Below, in pieces: positions 40,867-49,380 of a DNA stretch of 64,000 bases (position 1 is the first letter of the stretch; the number at the start of each line of letters is the position of its first letter). The stretch comes from Sphingopyxis sp. GTDB lineage: Bacteria > Pseudomonadota > Alphaproteobacteria > Sphingomonadales > Sphingomonadaceae. Location: assembly GCA_016793775.1 (NCBI GenBank), contig JAEULK010000043.1:1-64000 (forward strand), written 5' to 3'. Position numbers and translations under genes: made by a program. Under the pieces are notes generated by a model that saw only the letters and a list, made by a program, of their open reading frames with translations, made no database searches and was not told where the DNA came from.

Positions 40867-42138
40867 TTAGTCGGCAATCCGCCCGCGCGCCATCACCCAG
40901 TCGATCTTTTCGAGGATGCGTACATCGGTCAGAGGATCGCCGGAGACCGCGATCATATCGGCGGACATGCCCGGCGCGATGCGGCCGATTTCGCCGTCCA
41001 GCGACAGGACTTTGGCTGCCACCGTCGTTGCGCTGGCGAGCGCCTCGCGCGGGGTCAGGCCGTTGGCGACGAGCAGCGCGAATTCGCCGCCGTTGCGGCC
41101 ATGTTCGAACACCCCGGCGTCGGTGCCGAAGGCGACGGGCACGCCGAGCGCCTTGGCACGGGTCACCGCCTTGCCGACGCTGCCCATCGTCATGCGGACC
41201 TTTTCCTCGACGGTCGGGGTATAGATGCCCTTGCCGAGCCGTTCCTTGACCCCCTCGAACGCCATCAGCGTGGGCACGAGATAGGTGCCCTTGGCCTTCA
41301 TCACCTTCAGCGCCGCATCGTCGGCGAAGGTGCCATGTTCGATCGAATCGATCCCCGCGGCGGCGGCATCCTCGATCCCGCGCGCGCCATGCGCATGCGC
41401 CATGACCTTGAGGCCCAGCGAGTGAGCGGTCGCGGCGATGCTGTCGAGTTCGGCCCTGCTGAAATGACCCTCGAGCCCGCGGCCCTGCTGCGACAACACG
41501 CCGCCGGTCGCGGTGATCTTGATGACGTCGGCGCCGGCGCGCGACGCCTTGCGGACCTTTTCGGCGCATTCGATCGCGCCGGTGCAGGTATAGCCCTGGT
41601 CGAGCACGCCATGGACATCCTCGCGAAAGCCGGTGACGTCGCCATGACCGCCGATGATCGACAGCGCCGGACCCGCGGCGACGATGCGCGGCCCCTGGAT
41701 GAACCCGGCGGCGGTGCCGCGGCGCAGCGCAAAGGCGCTATATTGCGCCGACCCCGCCTCGCGCACCGTGGTGAAGCCCGCGCGCAGCGTGATGCCGGCG
41801 TTCTTGGCACCGACGACGACGCCCCATTCGTCGGGATCGACCGCCTCGCTGCGATAATCGCCGCCGGGGTCGCCGGTCAGATGGACATGGAGGTCGATGA
41901 GGCCGGGGAGCAGGGTCTTGTCGCCAAGATCGACGATCTCGGCATCGGCGGGGGCGGGGGTACGGCCCGAGATGATCGACACGATGCGGTCGTCGGCGAC
42001 GGTGACCGTCGAGGCGCCGAGCGCCGGCTTGTCGGCGTCGGTGATGACGTGTCCGGCATAGATGACGACGGTCTTGGCGTGCGCCGCACTGCCCAACAGC
42101 GCGAGCGTCGCCGCGGCAACGAGTCCGAGTTTACGCAT
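40867..42138 (-). CDS. Exported amidohydrolase family protein
   Basis: This 423-residue protein has a signal peptide (MRKLGLVAAATLALLGSAAH) and an imidazolonepropionase-like amidohydrolase domain. The metal ligands are in LLPGLIDLHVHLTGD, the bridging Lys in ADVIKITATGG, further His in KVMAHAHGARG and DSIEHGTF, and the Asp in PVAFGTDAGVFEHG. Related enzymes are periplasmic Xaa-Pro or Xaa-Arg dipeptidases. The substrate is unknown. Confidence 0.93.
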   Translation of the reverse strand: MRKLGLVAAATLALLGSAAHAKTVVIYAGHVITDADKPALGASTVTVADDRIVSIISGRTPAPADAEIVDLGDKTLLPGLIDLHVHLTGDPGGDYRSEAVDPDEWGVVVGAKNAGITLRAGFTTVREAGSAQYSAFALRRGTAAGFIQGPRIVAAGPALSIIGGHGDVTGFREDVHGVLDQGYTCTGAIECAEKVRKASRAGADVIKITATGGVLSQQGRGLEGHFSRAELDSIAATAHSLGLKVMAHAHGARGIEDAAAAGIDSIEHGTFADDAALKVMKAKGTYLVPTLMAFEGVKERLGKGIYTPTVEEKVRMTMGSVGKAVTRAKALGVPVAFGTDAGVFEHGRNGGEFALLVANGLTPREALASATTVAAKVLSLDGEIGRIAPGMSADMIAVSGDPLTDVRILEKIDWVMARGRIAD

Positions 42139-42198
42139 CCGATTTTCCCCTGCTTTATTACGCCATGGTGGCGCGACGCGCGGGGGAGGGCAAGCGCA

Positions 42199-42227
42199 TA
42201 AAAAAGGGGCTGGCGAACCAGCCCCTC
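42199..42227 (-). terminator. Terminator of the RcnB-like gene
   Basis: On the minus strand GGGGCTGG and CCAGCCCC pair around TTCG, followed by TTTTTTA. It lies 29 bp after the stop of the RcnB-like gene. Confidence 0.93.
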
Positions 42228-42255
42228 AGTTTGTCGTCTGATAACCGAAAGGATA

Positions 42256-43203
42256 TTACCAGAAGAAATCGTAGATCACGTCGACCACTTCGCCGTTGTA
42301 CGTATCGACGAGCAGTGCGTCGTTGTAATAGCGCACCCAGCGGTAGCCGCCGTAGGCGGGCGGCAGGCTGTAATAGCCGGGGTCGTTGATCCAGTAGCGC
42401 GAGCTGTAGAACAGCGAGTTCAGGCTGAAGCCGATGCCGAACCGCGTATATTGATGGTTGCGGTACGGCGAATAATAGCTGCCGAGGCGGTAGCGGTTGC
42501 CGTAGCGCTGGCGGGAATCGCGCCAGTTATAGCGGTTGTCGTTGCGCCAACCGCGGTTCCAGTTGTCGCGCCGGTCGTTGTCGCGATAGCGGCGGTCGAC
42601 ATAGCCGTTCCGGTCGCGGTCATACCGGCGATCGACGCGGTTGTTGTCGTTGCGATCCCAGCGGCGATCGAGGTCGCCGTTGCGATTGCGGTCGTAGCGC
42701 CGGTCGACCTGGCCATTGCGGTTGCGATCCCACTGGCGATCGACCTGGCCGTTGCGGTTGCGATCCCACTGGCGATCGACGCGGCCGTCGCGGTTGCGAT
42801 CATAGGTGCCGCGGTTGCGATCATAGGTGCCGCGGTTGCCGTCATGCCGCTGGGTCTGGCCTTGACCCTGCCACTGCTGGCGCTGCGCCTGGTCGCCACG
42901 ATTGCGGTTGTCCGACCAGTCGCGGCGCTGCGGCTGCTGGACCGCCTGACGCTGCGGTTGCTGGCGCTCGAATTGCGGGCGCTGACGTTCCATCTGCGGG
43001 CGCGGCGCCGCCTGCGGCTGGCGATGAGCTTGCGGACGCTGGCCGCGCTGGTCGCCGCCACCGCGGTTGCCGCGATAGCCGCCGTGATTGCCGCCGTCGC
43101 CGCGTTGCGCGATCTGCTGACCCTCGCGCGCCTGCGCGAAGGTCGGCGCCACCGGGGTGAGCATCGTCGCGGCGATCAGCAACCCTCCAATCAACTTCTT
43201 CAT
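42256..43203 (-). CDS. RcnB-like periplasmic protein with 12-residue repeats
   Basis: The 315-residue protein has a signal peptide (MKKLIGGLLIAATMLTPVAP, cut near FAQ), then a Gln/Arg/Gly-rich disordered region, then six tandem 12-residue repeats at residues 135-206, and a C-terminal RcnB-type segment (GGYRWVRYYNDALLVDTYNG, VVDVIYDFFW). RcnB proteins are periplasmic and linked to nickel/cobalt balance. The repeats follow DxNxNGxxDRxW, like the first nine positions of an EF-hand loop. A strong terminator follows the gene. Confidence 0.9.
   Translation of the reverse strand: MKKLIGGLLIAATMLTPVAPTFAQAREGQQIAQRGDGGNHGGYRGNRGGGDQRGQRPQAHRQPQAAPRPQMERQRPQFERQQPQRQAVQQPQRRDWSDNRNRGDQAQRQQWQGQGQTQRHDGNRGTYDRNRGTYDRNRDGRVDRQWDRNRNGQVDRQWDRNRNGQVDRRYDRNRNGDLDRRWDRNDNNRVDRRYDRDRNGYVDRRYRDNDRRDNWNRGWRNDNRYNWRDSRQRYGNRYRLGSYYSPYRNHQYTRFGIGFSLNSLFYSSRYWINDPGYYSLPPAYGGYRWVRYYNDALLVDTYNGEVVDVIYDFFW
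42586..42801 (-). repeat. Six tandem 36-bp units encoding EF-hand-like repeats
   Basis: Within the RcnB-like gene, six 36-bp units encode DRNRDGRVDRQW, DRNRNGQVDRQW, DRNRNGQVDRRY, DRNRNGDLDRRW, DRNDNNRVDRRY and DRDRNGYVDRRY. The DNA is also similar between units, so unit number may vary between strains. Confidence 0.9.
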
Positions 43204-43356
43204 AATCTGTCTCCGAACACGGGTCCCATGGGCGGCGGGCAGCCGACCGGGAAGATGAAGAGATAGTTACCGGCGACAAGATGAGTCACGGCTGAACCAT
43301 CATGTTGCCTGCGGTTCAGCTAGATGAACGGATGTGAAGGATTAGCGTTCCGAAGT

Positions 43357-43902
43357 TTAGCGTTCCGGTGGGGCGCGCATCGCGGGCACGGCTTCGGCGG
43401 CATCCTGCGGGCGAATGCCAGGCGGCGGCGCGGCGGCGATACGCTCCTCGCCGCGCAGCACGCGGCCGGCGCGGCGGATCGCGGTGCGAATGCGCGGATA
43501 GGTGCCGCAGCGGCAGATGTTGGTCATCGCCGCGTCGATCTCGGCATCGCTGGGGTTGCTGTTGGTGCGCAGCAAGGCCGCCGCCGCCATGATCATGCCC
43601 GACTGGCAGAAACCGCATTGCGGCACCTGTTCGGCGACCCACGCCTGCTGCACCGGATGGCTGCGGTCGCGGGTCAGCCCCTCGATCGTGGTGACGAAGC
43701 GGCCCTCGCATTCGGCAATCGTCACCAGGCAGCTGCGGATTGCCTCACCGTCGATATCGACGGTACAGGCGCCGCAGTCGCCGGTGCCGCAGCCATATTT
43801 GGTGCCGGTCAGGTTCGACGCGTCGCGCAGCGCCCACAGCAGCGGCGTTTCGGGTTCCATGCGATATTCGACCGGGCGGTCGTTGACCGAAAAGCGCGTC
43901 AT
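43357..43902 (-). CDS. [2Fe-2S] small subunit of a xanthine oxidase-family enzyme
   Basis: This 181-residue protein has two iron-sulfur motifs. The plant-type one is YGCGTGDCGACTVDIDG plus SCLVTI, and the C-terminal one is QCGFCQSGMIMAA with NICRCGTYPRI. It matches the IorA type of isoquinoline 1-oxidoreductase or aldehyde oxidase. The molybdenum-binding large subunit that should accompany it is not on either side. The last 25 residues are Pro/Ala-rich and unusual. Confidence 0.9.
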   Translation of the reverse strand: MTRFSVNDRPVEYRMEPETPLLWALRDASNLTGTKYGCGTGDCGACTVDIDGEAIRSCLVTIAECEGRFVTTIEGLTRDRSHPVQQAWVAEQVPQCGFCQSGMIMAAAALLRTNSNPSDAEIDAAMTNICRCGTYPRIRTAIRRAGRVLRGEERIAAAPPPGIRPQDAAEAVPAMRAPPER

Positions 43903-43929
43903 AAGGCCCCTGATAGCGGCCCCTTCCGA

Positions 43930-44694
43930 TTAGTCACGCCAACTCGTGTCGATCTTGTCGACCTTGCGTACCATCGCGTCGAATTCGGCCTTACCCGACT
44001 GGCCGGGGATCGCCGCCATATAAAGGTCGCGCTGGTGGACCTTGATGACCTCTTCGTCGACCAGGATCGGTTTGCCCATGCTCATCGTCGCGAGCTGGAT
44101 CTCGCACGCGCGTTGCAGCGCCCAATATTTGATGAAGGCGTCGCTCAGCGACTTGCCCATCACCACAGGGCCGTGGTTGCGCAGCATCAGGATGCGTTTG
44201 TTGCCAAGGTGCTCGACGAGCCGTTCGCCTTCTTCCTCGCGCACCGTCACGCCCTCGAAATCATGATAGGCGAGCTGGCCCATGAAGTTGCAGGCATAGA
44301 AATTGGTCGGTTGCAGCCCGCCCTCGAGCCCGCACACGGCCATCGTCGCGGTGGTGTGGGTATGGATGATCGCATGCGCGTCGGGCAGGACGCGGTGGAA
44401 CAGGCTGTGCTGGACGAAACCCGCCTTGTTGACATGCCAGGGATTGTCTTCGTCCAGCTTGTTGCCGTCGATGTCGATCTTGATCAGGCTGGAGGCGGTC
44501 ACTTCGCTGAAATGCATGCCATAGGGATTGATCAGGAAGGCGCCTTCCTGGTCGTCGAGCTTCACCGTGATGTGGTTGAAGATCATCTCGTCCCAGCCCA
44601 TCATCGCGAAGATGCGGTAACAGGCGGCCAGTTCCTGCCGCGCCGTCCACTCGGCTTCGCTATATTTGCTGTTGCGCTTCAGCTGGGTTGCCAT
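43930..44694 (-). CDS. Class II aldolase/adducin family protein
   Basis: This 254-residue protein has the zinc-site motifs of class II aldolases: the HTHTTATMAV pair and a third His in LMLRNHGPVVMGKS. The opening WDEMIFNHITVKLDD and INPYGMHFSEVTAS fit the family. Related enzymes cleave sugar phosphates or decarboxylate, but many have unknown substrates. It lies upstream of the [2Fe-2S] subunit gene on the same strand with 27 bp between them. Confidence 0.92.
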   Translation of the reverse strand: MATQLKRNSKYSEAEWTARQELAACYRIFAMMGWDEMIFNHITVKLDDQEGAFLINPYGMHFSEVTASSLIKIDIDGNKLDEDNPWHVNKAGFVQHSLFHRVLPDAHAIIHTHTTATMAVCGLEGGLQPTNFYACNFMGQLAYHDFEGVTVREEEGERLVEHLGNKRILMLRNHGPVVMGKSLSDAFIKYWALQRACEIQLATMSMGKPILVDEEVIKVHQRDLYMAAIPGQSGKAEFDAMVRKVDKIDTSWRD

Positions 44695-45002
44695 CGGCCT
44701 GATCCTCTTCGCGGTCGGTTTCGTTGTGCCACCTATGCCACAGCCGCAGGGGGTCCGACAATCCCGCCGCGGATTGCGACAGAATGGTTACCAAAAACGT
44801 TAAAGCGTTGACGAACGGGCGGTTAACCGTCAGGCTCCGAATCAGGGTCGAGCTGCGGGGCTTTCATTTGTCCATAAGAGACGATGTGGTCCGCTGGTGT
44901 GCGTGTGCACGGCCGACCCGGTCTGTCCCCTCATGCTGGTTAGCAGGCGCTTTTTCGCGGTGCAGCCATTCCGTTGCCCGCGCAATGGGGAGTGAGGGTG
45001 AA
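44695..45002. other. Intergenic stretch upstream of the autotransporter
   Basis: This 308-bp stretch separates the aldolase gene from the adhesin gene. It is less GC-rich in its first half and contains the 8-bp palindrome GGTTAACC at 44821-44828 near an ACGTTAAAGCGTTGACG segment. These could be regulator sites, but I cannot assign one. No gene is supported, although an in-frame extension of the adhesin runs through it. Confidence 0.5.
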
Positions 45003-47078
45003 ATGCGTACCATGATCAAAATGTCGGCGTCGGCACTGGCGCTGGCGGCCTATTCGGCTTTTTCGGCGGCGCCGGCACAGGCGGCCGAATGTATTCTCGA
45101 CACCAACAACAATGGCGTCGCCGATGCCGGCGACACCGATGGCGGTGCGAGCTCGTCGAACAACACGCAGCTGGCCTGCGGCCCGAACTCCCTGGTGCAG
45201 GGCAATAATTCGACGGCGGTCGGTGCCAATGCGCAATCCAATGCCAGCGGATCGACGGCGGTCGGCTCGACGGCGACCGCATCGGGCGCGGCCTCCACGG
45301 CGCTCGGCTACCTGGCGAACGCGAGCGACACGAGAGCCATTGCTGTCGGCGTGCAAAGCCAGGCGTCGAGCACGCACGCCTTGGCCGTCGGTGACGCAGC
45401 GGTCGCCAGCGGTCGTTCGTCGACCGCGCTCGGCAGCGGAGGCGTTGCATCGCGGCCGGTGATCGCAGCCGGAGGGTTCAGCACCGCGATCGGTACGGGA
45501 AGCCAGGTTGCCGCCGGGGCGACCGGGGCGACCGCCGTTGGCGATTTCAACACGGTTGAATCGACCGGCGCATTCGGCGTGGCAGTCGGTGCGTTCAACA
45601 CGGTGTCGGGGACCAGCGGCGTAGCCATCGGCAACAGTTCTACCGCCAGCGGCGACGATGGCGTGGCGATCGGTACGGCCGCTCTGGCGAGCGGCGACGC
45701 GTCGGCCGCGATCGGACGGTTGGCCGAGGCCAGCGGCACCACCAGTACGGCCGTGGGTAATCTTGCGACGGCGAGCGACGAAGATGCGGTTGCGATCGGC
45801 GATAGTGCCAGCGCCACCGGCTTCCACTCGACCGCGGTCGGCGGCGAATCGGTCGCTTCGGGCCGCGGCGCGCAGGCGTTCGGCTGGCAGTCGTCGGCGA
45901 CGGGCAACCTCAGCCTCGCTTCGGGCCATCAGGCCAATGCATCGGGTCTGCAGGCGACCGCGGTCGGCAAGAACGCCAATGCGGCGGGCAGCAACAGCTA
46001 TGCGGGCGGCTTCGCCGCGAGCTCCAGCGGTGCCTCTTCGGTCGCCATCGGCGATGCGGCGAGCGCGAGCAACACGCTGGCGGTGGCGTTCGGCCAGCTG
46101 GCGAACGCCAGCGGCAGCGCTTCGGCGGCGCTCGGGGCCCAGGCCGTCGCGTCGGGCACCCAGTCGACCGCGATTGGCGCTGCGGCCAGCGCCACCGGCG
46201 AATTTTCGAGCGCGCTCGGCACACAGGCGCTGGCTTCGGGGCAGCAGTCGCAGGCGCTCGGGGATTCATCCGTGGCTTCGGGCCTGACCTCGACCGCGGT
46301 CGGCAGCTTTGCACGGGCGACCGACGAGGATGCCGTGGCCGTCGGTCAGGGCGCGCTCTCCTCGGGCTTCCATTCGACCGCCGTTGGCGGCGAATCGGTG
46401 GCTTCGGGTCGCGGCGCGCAGGCGTTCGGCTGGCAGGCCGTCGCGAGCGGAAACCTCAGCCTCGCCTCGGGCCATCAGGCCAATGCGGCGGGCGTCCAGT
46501 CGACCGCGGTCGGCAAGAATGCCAATGCGGCGTTCGACAATTCGACCGCCGTCGGCTTCGGGGCCACCACCAACCGCGCCAACCAGGTCAAGCTGGGCGG
46601 TACGGGCAGCAGCGTGACGGTCGGCGATCTCGCCGCCTCGACCGCGGCGCAGACGGGGACGATCAGCGTCGCCACCGTCGATGCATCGGGCACGCTGGGT
46701 GCGGGCCCGACGGTCGCCAGCCTTGCTACGTCCTCGGCCCTGGCGGCGACCAACGCCAATGTCGCGTCGCTCCAGGCGCTGACCGCGACGCACACCAGCC
46801 AGATCGGCACGCTGTTCGCGCAGTCGGACGAGAACCGCCGCCAGGCGCGCCTTGCCAACGAGGGTGTGGCGCTGGCGCTGTCGATGGAAACCCCGGCGTT
46901 GCCAAGCGATGCCAAGTTCGGCCTGTCGGGCGGCGTCGGCTATTACAACAACCGCACCGCGGGCTCGGTCGCGATGACCGCGCGGATCAGCGAGAAGGCC
47001 ACCTTCTCGGCGGGTGTCGGCGCGGGCTTCGATTCGGGTGAGGTCGGCGCACGCGGCGGCTTCCAGGTCGTCTGGTAA
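45003..47078 (+). CDS. Trimeric autotransporter adhesin, YadA-like
   Basis: The 691-residue outer-membrane adhesin has a signal peptide near the start (MIKMSASALALAAYSAFSAA, cut near AQAA). A long passenger of YadA-head repeats follows (units like AVGANAQSNASGS and STALGYLANASD). Then come a coiled neck/stalk (NVASLQALTATHTSQIGTLF) and a short beta-barrel anchor (KFGLSGGVGYYNNRTAGSVA... ending GGFQVVW). A 71-residue block is duplicated at residues 258-328 and 440-510. A CILDTNNNGVADAGDTDG segment after the signal looks like a calcium-binding loop. GAGGGTGAA precedes the ATG. Confidence 0.94.
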   Translation: MRTMIKMSASALALAAYSAFSAAPAQAAECILDTNNNGVADAGDTDGGASSSNNTQLACGPNSLVQGNNSTAVGANAQSNASGSTAVGSTATASGAASTALGYLANASDTRAIAVGVQSQASSTHALAVGDAAVASGRSSTALGSGGVASRPVIAAGGFSTAIGTGSQVAAGATGATAVGDFNTVESTGAFGVAVGAFNTVSGTSGVAIGNSSTASGDDGVAIGTAALASGDASAAIGRLAEASGTTSTAVGNLATASDEDAVAIGDSASATGFHSTAVGGESVASGRGAQAFGWQSSATGNLSLASGHQANASGLQATAVGKNANAAGSNSYAGGFAASSSGASSVAIGDAASASNTLAVAFGQLANASGSASAALGAQAVASGTQSTAIGAAASATGEFSSALGTQALASGQQSQALGDSSVASGLTSTAVGSFARATDEDAVAVGQGALSSGFHSTAVGGESVASGRGAQAFGWQAVASGNLSLASGHQANAAGVQSTAVGKNANAAFDNSTAVGFGATTNRANQVKLGGTGSSVTVGDLAASTAAQTGTISVATVDASGTLGAGPTVASLATSSALAATNANVASLQALTATHTSQIGTLFAQSDENRRQARLANEGVALALSMETPALPSDAKFGLSGGVGYYNNRTAGSVAMTARISEKATFSAGVGAGFDSGEVGARGGFQVVW

Positions 47079-47093
47079 GCCAGAAATGAAATC

Positions 47094-47130
47094 GGGCGAT
47101 GCGTCTTGCCAAAGACGCGTCGCCCTTTCA
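47094..47130 (+). terminator. Terminator of the adhesin gene
   Basis: GGGCGATGCGTCTT and AAGACGCGTCGCCC pair over 14 bp with one wobble around GCCA, followed by TTTCAT. It lies 15 bp after the adhesin stop and just before the next gene's start. Confidence 0.85.
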
Positions 47131-47141
47131 TGTTGGGTGAT

Positions 47142-47702
47142 ATGAAAAACACGGCTTTCCTGAAACGCGGCGCGAAAGCAGCCGCTTTTTCTTTGTCCGC
47201 CACGCTGCTGGCGGTTTCCATGCCCGCGCAGGCGCAGACGGGCGCCGCCGCGCCGCCACCCGCGGCCGCGATGCCGGTGCCGGGCGACCTCGAACTCGCC
47301 AAGCTGATCTGGTCGACGATCGTCGCGATCGATCATGCCAACCAGTCGGGCAATTATTCGGTGCTGCGCGATATCAGTTCGCCCGCCTTCCAGATCGCCA
47401 ACGACCCGTCGCGGCTGTCACAGATTTTCGCCTCGCTGCGCGAAAACCGCGTTGATTTGTCGAACAGCCTGCTGCTCGCGCCGGTCTATAACGGCCCGGC
47501 GCAGGTGGGGGCGGGCAATGTCCTGCGTGTGCGCGGCAGTTTCGGCCTGCGCCCGACCGCGGTCGCCTTCGACTTCGAATTCCAGTGGTATAATGGCAAA
47601 TGGCGCCTGTTCGGGGTGGCGATTTCGCCGATGCCGCTCGCGACGCAGCAGCCGGGCGGCGCGCCCGAAGTTCCCGACGCGCGGCGCCGCGGCGGGCAAT
47701 GA
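47142..47702 (+). CDS. Exported protein of unknown function
   Basis: This 186-residue protein has a signal peptide (KAAAFSLSATLLAVSMPAQA) and an Ala/Pro linker. A domain of about 120 residues follows (IWSTIVAIDHANQSGNYSVL to FEFQWYNGKWRLFGVAI) that resembles an NTF2/SnoaL-like cone fold. The function is not known. The ATG at 47142 is preferred over one four codons earlier. It follows the adhesin terminator closely. Confidence 0.75.
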   Translation: MKNTAFLKRGAKAAAFSLSATLLAVSMPAQAQTGAAAPPPAAAMPVPGDLELAKLIWSTIVAIDHANQSGNYSVLRDISSPAFQIANDPSRLSQIFASLRENRVDLSNSLLLAPVYNGPAQVGAGNVLRVRGSFGLRPTAVAFDFEFQWYNGKWRLFGVAISPMPLATQQPGGAPEVPDARRRGGQ

Positions 47703-47729
47703 TCGTGTTGGTTCAGCTGCGCTGACCGT

Positions 47730-47786
47730 GCGGCACCGGCCCGATCCCCCACCTCAGGCGGTGGGGGAGTGGGCCGGTGCCGCTTT
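47730..47786. repeat. Long hairpin after the exported-protein gene
   Basis: GCGGCACCGGCCCGATCCCC... and ...GGGGAGTGGGCCGGTGCCGC form a stem of about 24 bp with two mismatches around a 6-nt loop, followed by TTTC. It may act as terminator of the gene ending at 47702. The remaining 200 bp before rpsU has no gene. Confidence 0.75.
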
Positions 47787-47992
47787 CGCGATAGCGAAAC
47801 GACGACAGGCGGATTTCGGCCCCTTGCCGCCGCGCAGGGGCTTGCATTTGGCCGCGAATCTGGCTAGTGGCGCTCCCATCGGAACGTCGCGGGTTCGCGG
47901 CGCTTCTTTTATTGCCCATATATCGGCGATTTAAGGCGGACCGTTTTCCCGGTTGCGCTTGATCGTTGGACGAACCGGAGACGACACGGCAC

Positions 47993-48199
47993 ATGCAGAT
48001 CATCGTTCGCGACAATAATGTCGACCAGGCCCTTCGCGCGCTCAAGAAGAAGCTGCAGCGTGAGGGCGTGTATCGCGAAATGAAGCTGCGCCGTCATTAC
48101 GAAAAGCCCAGCGAAAAGCGTGCGCGCGAGCACGCCGCCGCCGTCCGCCGCGCCCGCAAGATGGAGCGCAAGCGCATGGAGCGCGACGGGATCAAGTAA
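47993..48199 (+). CDS. rpsU: 30S ribosomal protein S21 (bS21)
   Basis: The 68-residue basic protein begins [20 protein letters not shown] and continues with [18 protein letters not shown], the bS21 pattern, ending in an Arg-rich tail. It joins the 30S subunit late and helps mRNA binding. A CCGGAGACGA-type site lies upstream of the ATG. A strong terminator follows. Confidence 0.97.
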   Translation: MQIIVRDNNVDQALRALKKKLQREGVYREMKLRRHYEKPSEKRAREHAAAVRRARKMERKRMERDGIK

Positions 48200-48231
48200 G
48201 ACCCGTCCTTCCCGTTCGGGATCCGGATTTG

Positions 48232-48265
48232 AAAAAGGGCGCCGCGGCATTGCGGCGCCCTTTTT
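48232..48265. terminator. Terminator after rpsU
   Basis: AAAAAGGGCGCCGC and GCGGCGCCCTTTTT form a 14-bp stem around GGCATT. The A-run and T-run make it work in both directions. Confidence 0.93.
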
Positions 48266-48558
48266 CGTTTCGGATCGGGCATGGAGGGTTTCGGAGGAAA
48301 GGCGACATTTTGTTTCCCGTCACCCCGGGCTTGACCCGGGGCCTGCCTTTTCTCGGATCTGACGTTGAAAGAAGGAAGGCGGGTCCCGGGTCAAGCCCGG
48401 GATGACGATGAAATAGGCGGCAGCTAAACACGCCCAAGCCGTCCCATGCTCCCGCCACCCAACTTCCCTCTGGACCCGCCATTGCCGGTCCGCCTATAGG
48501 CTTTCGCGAGATTTGCTCCGCCGGGATTGTTGGGGCGGGCAGGGGAAGGATCAGCGAC
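48266..48558. other. Intergenic stretch before the FKBP gene
   Basis: This 293-bp stretch holds the second copy of the 90-bp repeat at 48318-48407 and then the presumed promoter region of the FKBP gene. No gene is supported. Confidence 0.55.
48318..48407. repeat. 90-bp inverted repeat, copy 2
   Basis: The same terminal arms as the element at 7954-8043 (CGTCACCCCGGGCTTGACCC and its inverse ending GATGACG) flank a different centre. The length is identical at 90 bp. Confidence 0.9.
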
Positions 48559-49083
48559 ATGAGTGTTACGACGGTTCCATTGCGTCCGGTAAGCAAGGGC
48601 GGCCTGTGGCTGATGTGGTTCGGCGTCGCGGCGCTGATCGCGGCGGCGATCGCCTTTGCGGTCACCTCGACCCCGCGTATCGGCTTCGAGGTGGTCAAGG
48701 AAGGCACGGGCACCAGCCCGACCATGTCCGACGTCGTGCTCGTCAAATATGAGGGCAAGCTCGATGACGGCACCGTATTCGACGCCAATGAACAGGCGCC
48801 CTTCCAGGTCGCGCAGACTGCGCCCGGTTTCGCCGAGGCGCTGACCCGCATGAAGAAGGGCGGCAAATACAAGGTCACCATTCCGCCCGCGCTGGGTTAT
48901 GGCGACAAGGACAATGGTCCGATCCCGGGCGGCAGCACGCTGCACTTCGACGTCGAACTGCTCGAATTCAAGACCGAGGCCGAGGTTCGCGCGATGCAGC
49001 AGCAGATGCAGATGATGCAGCAGCAAATGCAGCAGCAGGGCGGCCCCGCCGGTCCGCCGCCGGGCGCGCCGCCGGCTCCGTAA
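48559..49083 (+). CDS. FKBP-type peptidyl-prolyl isomerase, membrane-anchored
   Basis: This 174-residue protein has an N-terminal membrane helix (MWFGVAALIAAAIAFAV) and an FKBP domain with VLVKYEGKLDDGTVFDA, PGFAEALTRMKKGGKYKVTI and PPALGYGDKDNGPIPGGSTL. The C-terminus is a Gln/Met-rich and Pro-rich tail. It probably assists folding in the periplasm. GGGGAAGGA precedes the ATG. Confidence 0.94.
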   Translation: MSVTTVPLRPVSKGGLWLMWFGVAALIAAAIAFAVTSTPRIGFEVVKEGTGTSPTMSDVVLVKYEGKLDDGTVFDANEQAPFQVAQTAPGFAEALTRMKKGGKYKVTIPPALGYGDKDNGPIPGGSTLHFDVELLEFKTEAEVRAMQQQMQMMQQQMQQQGGPAGPPPGAPPAP

Positions 49084-49112
49084 TCGCGGGCAAGCTTTTT
49101 TGAATTTTGGAG

Positions 49113-49143
49113 AGCGGCGGCGGGGCAACCTGCCGCCGTTTTA
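49113..49143 (+). terminator. Terminator of the FKBP gene
   Basis: CGGCGGCGGG and CCTGCCGCCG pair over 10 bp around a GCAA tetraloop, followed by TTTTAT, about 30 bp after the stop. Confidence 0.9.
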
Positions 49144-49164
49144 TCTGGACGACGGTTGTCGGCG

Positions 49165-49380
49165 CTAAGCGAGAGGGGTGTGCACCGCAAAGGGATTGCT
49201 GCGCGCGGGATCGTCGAGATAAGCACGAACAGATTCGGTGGCGGGACCGACAACGGCGACCGCGACCAATATCTGGACCTGCGTCACGCCGAGCAGTTTC
49301 GACCAAGCCCGCATGGCATTCGGTTCGCTGCGATCGATGACGCCATTGTCGAGCATCGCCGTCTCCGAAGCCGTCGCCAT
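49165..49380 (-). CDS. DUF3606-like small protein
   Basis: This 71-residue protein has the pattern DRSEPNAMRAWSKLLGVTQV followed by ESVRAYL, which is the DUF3606 core (charged start, W-x-K-x-[FL]-GVT, [SA]VxxYL). The function is unknown. The ATG at 49380 is preferred over a longer frame. It lies between two unrelated genes, convergent with the FKBP gene. Confidence 0.75.
   Translation of the reverse strand: MATASETAMLDNGVIDRSEPNAMRAWSKLLGVTQVQILVAVAVVGPATESVRAYLDDPARSNPFAVHTPLA

Noticed and set aside
44724..45002. An N-terminal extension of the trimeric autotransporter
   Set aside because: The frame is open upstream, but the signal peptide starts right after the ATG at 45003, which also has a ribosome site.
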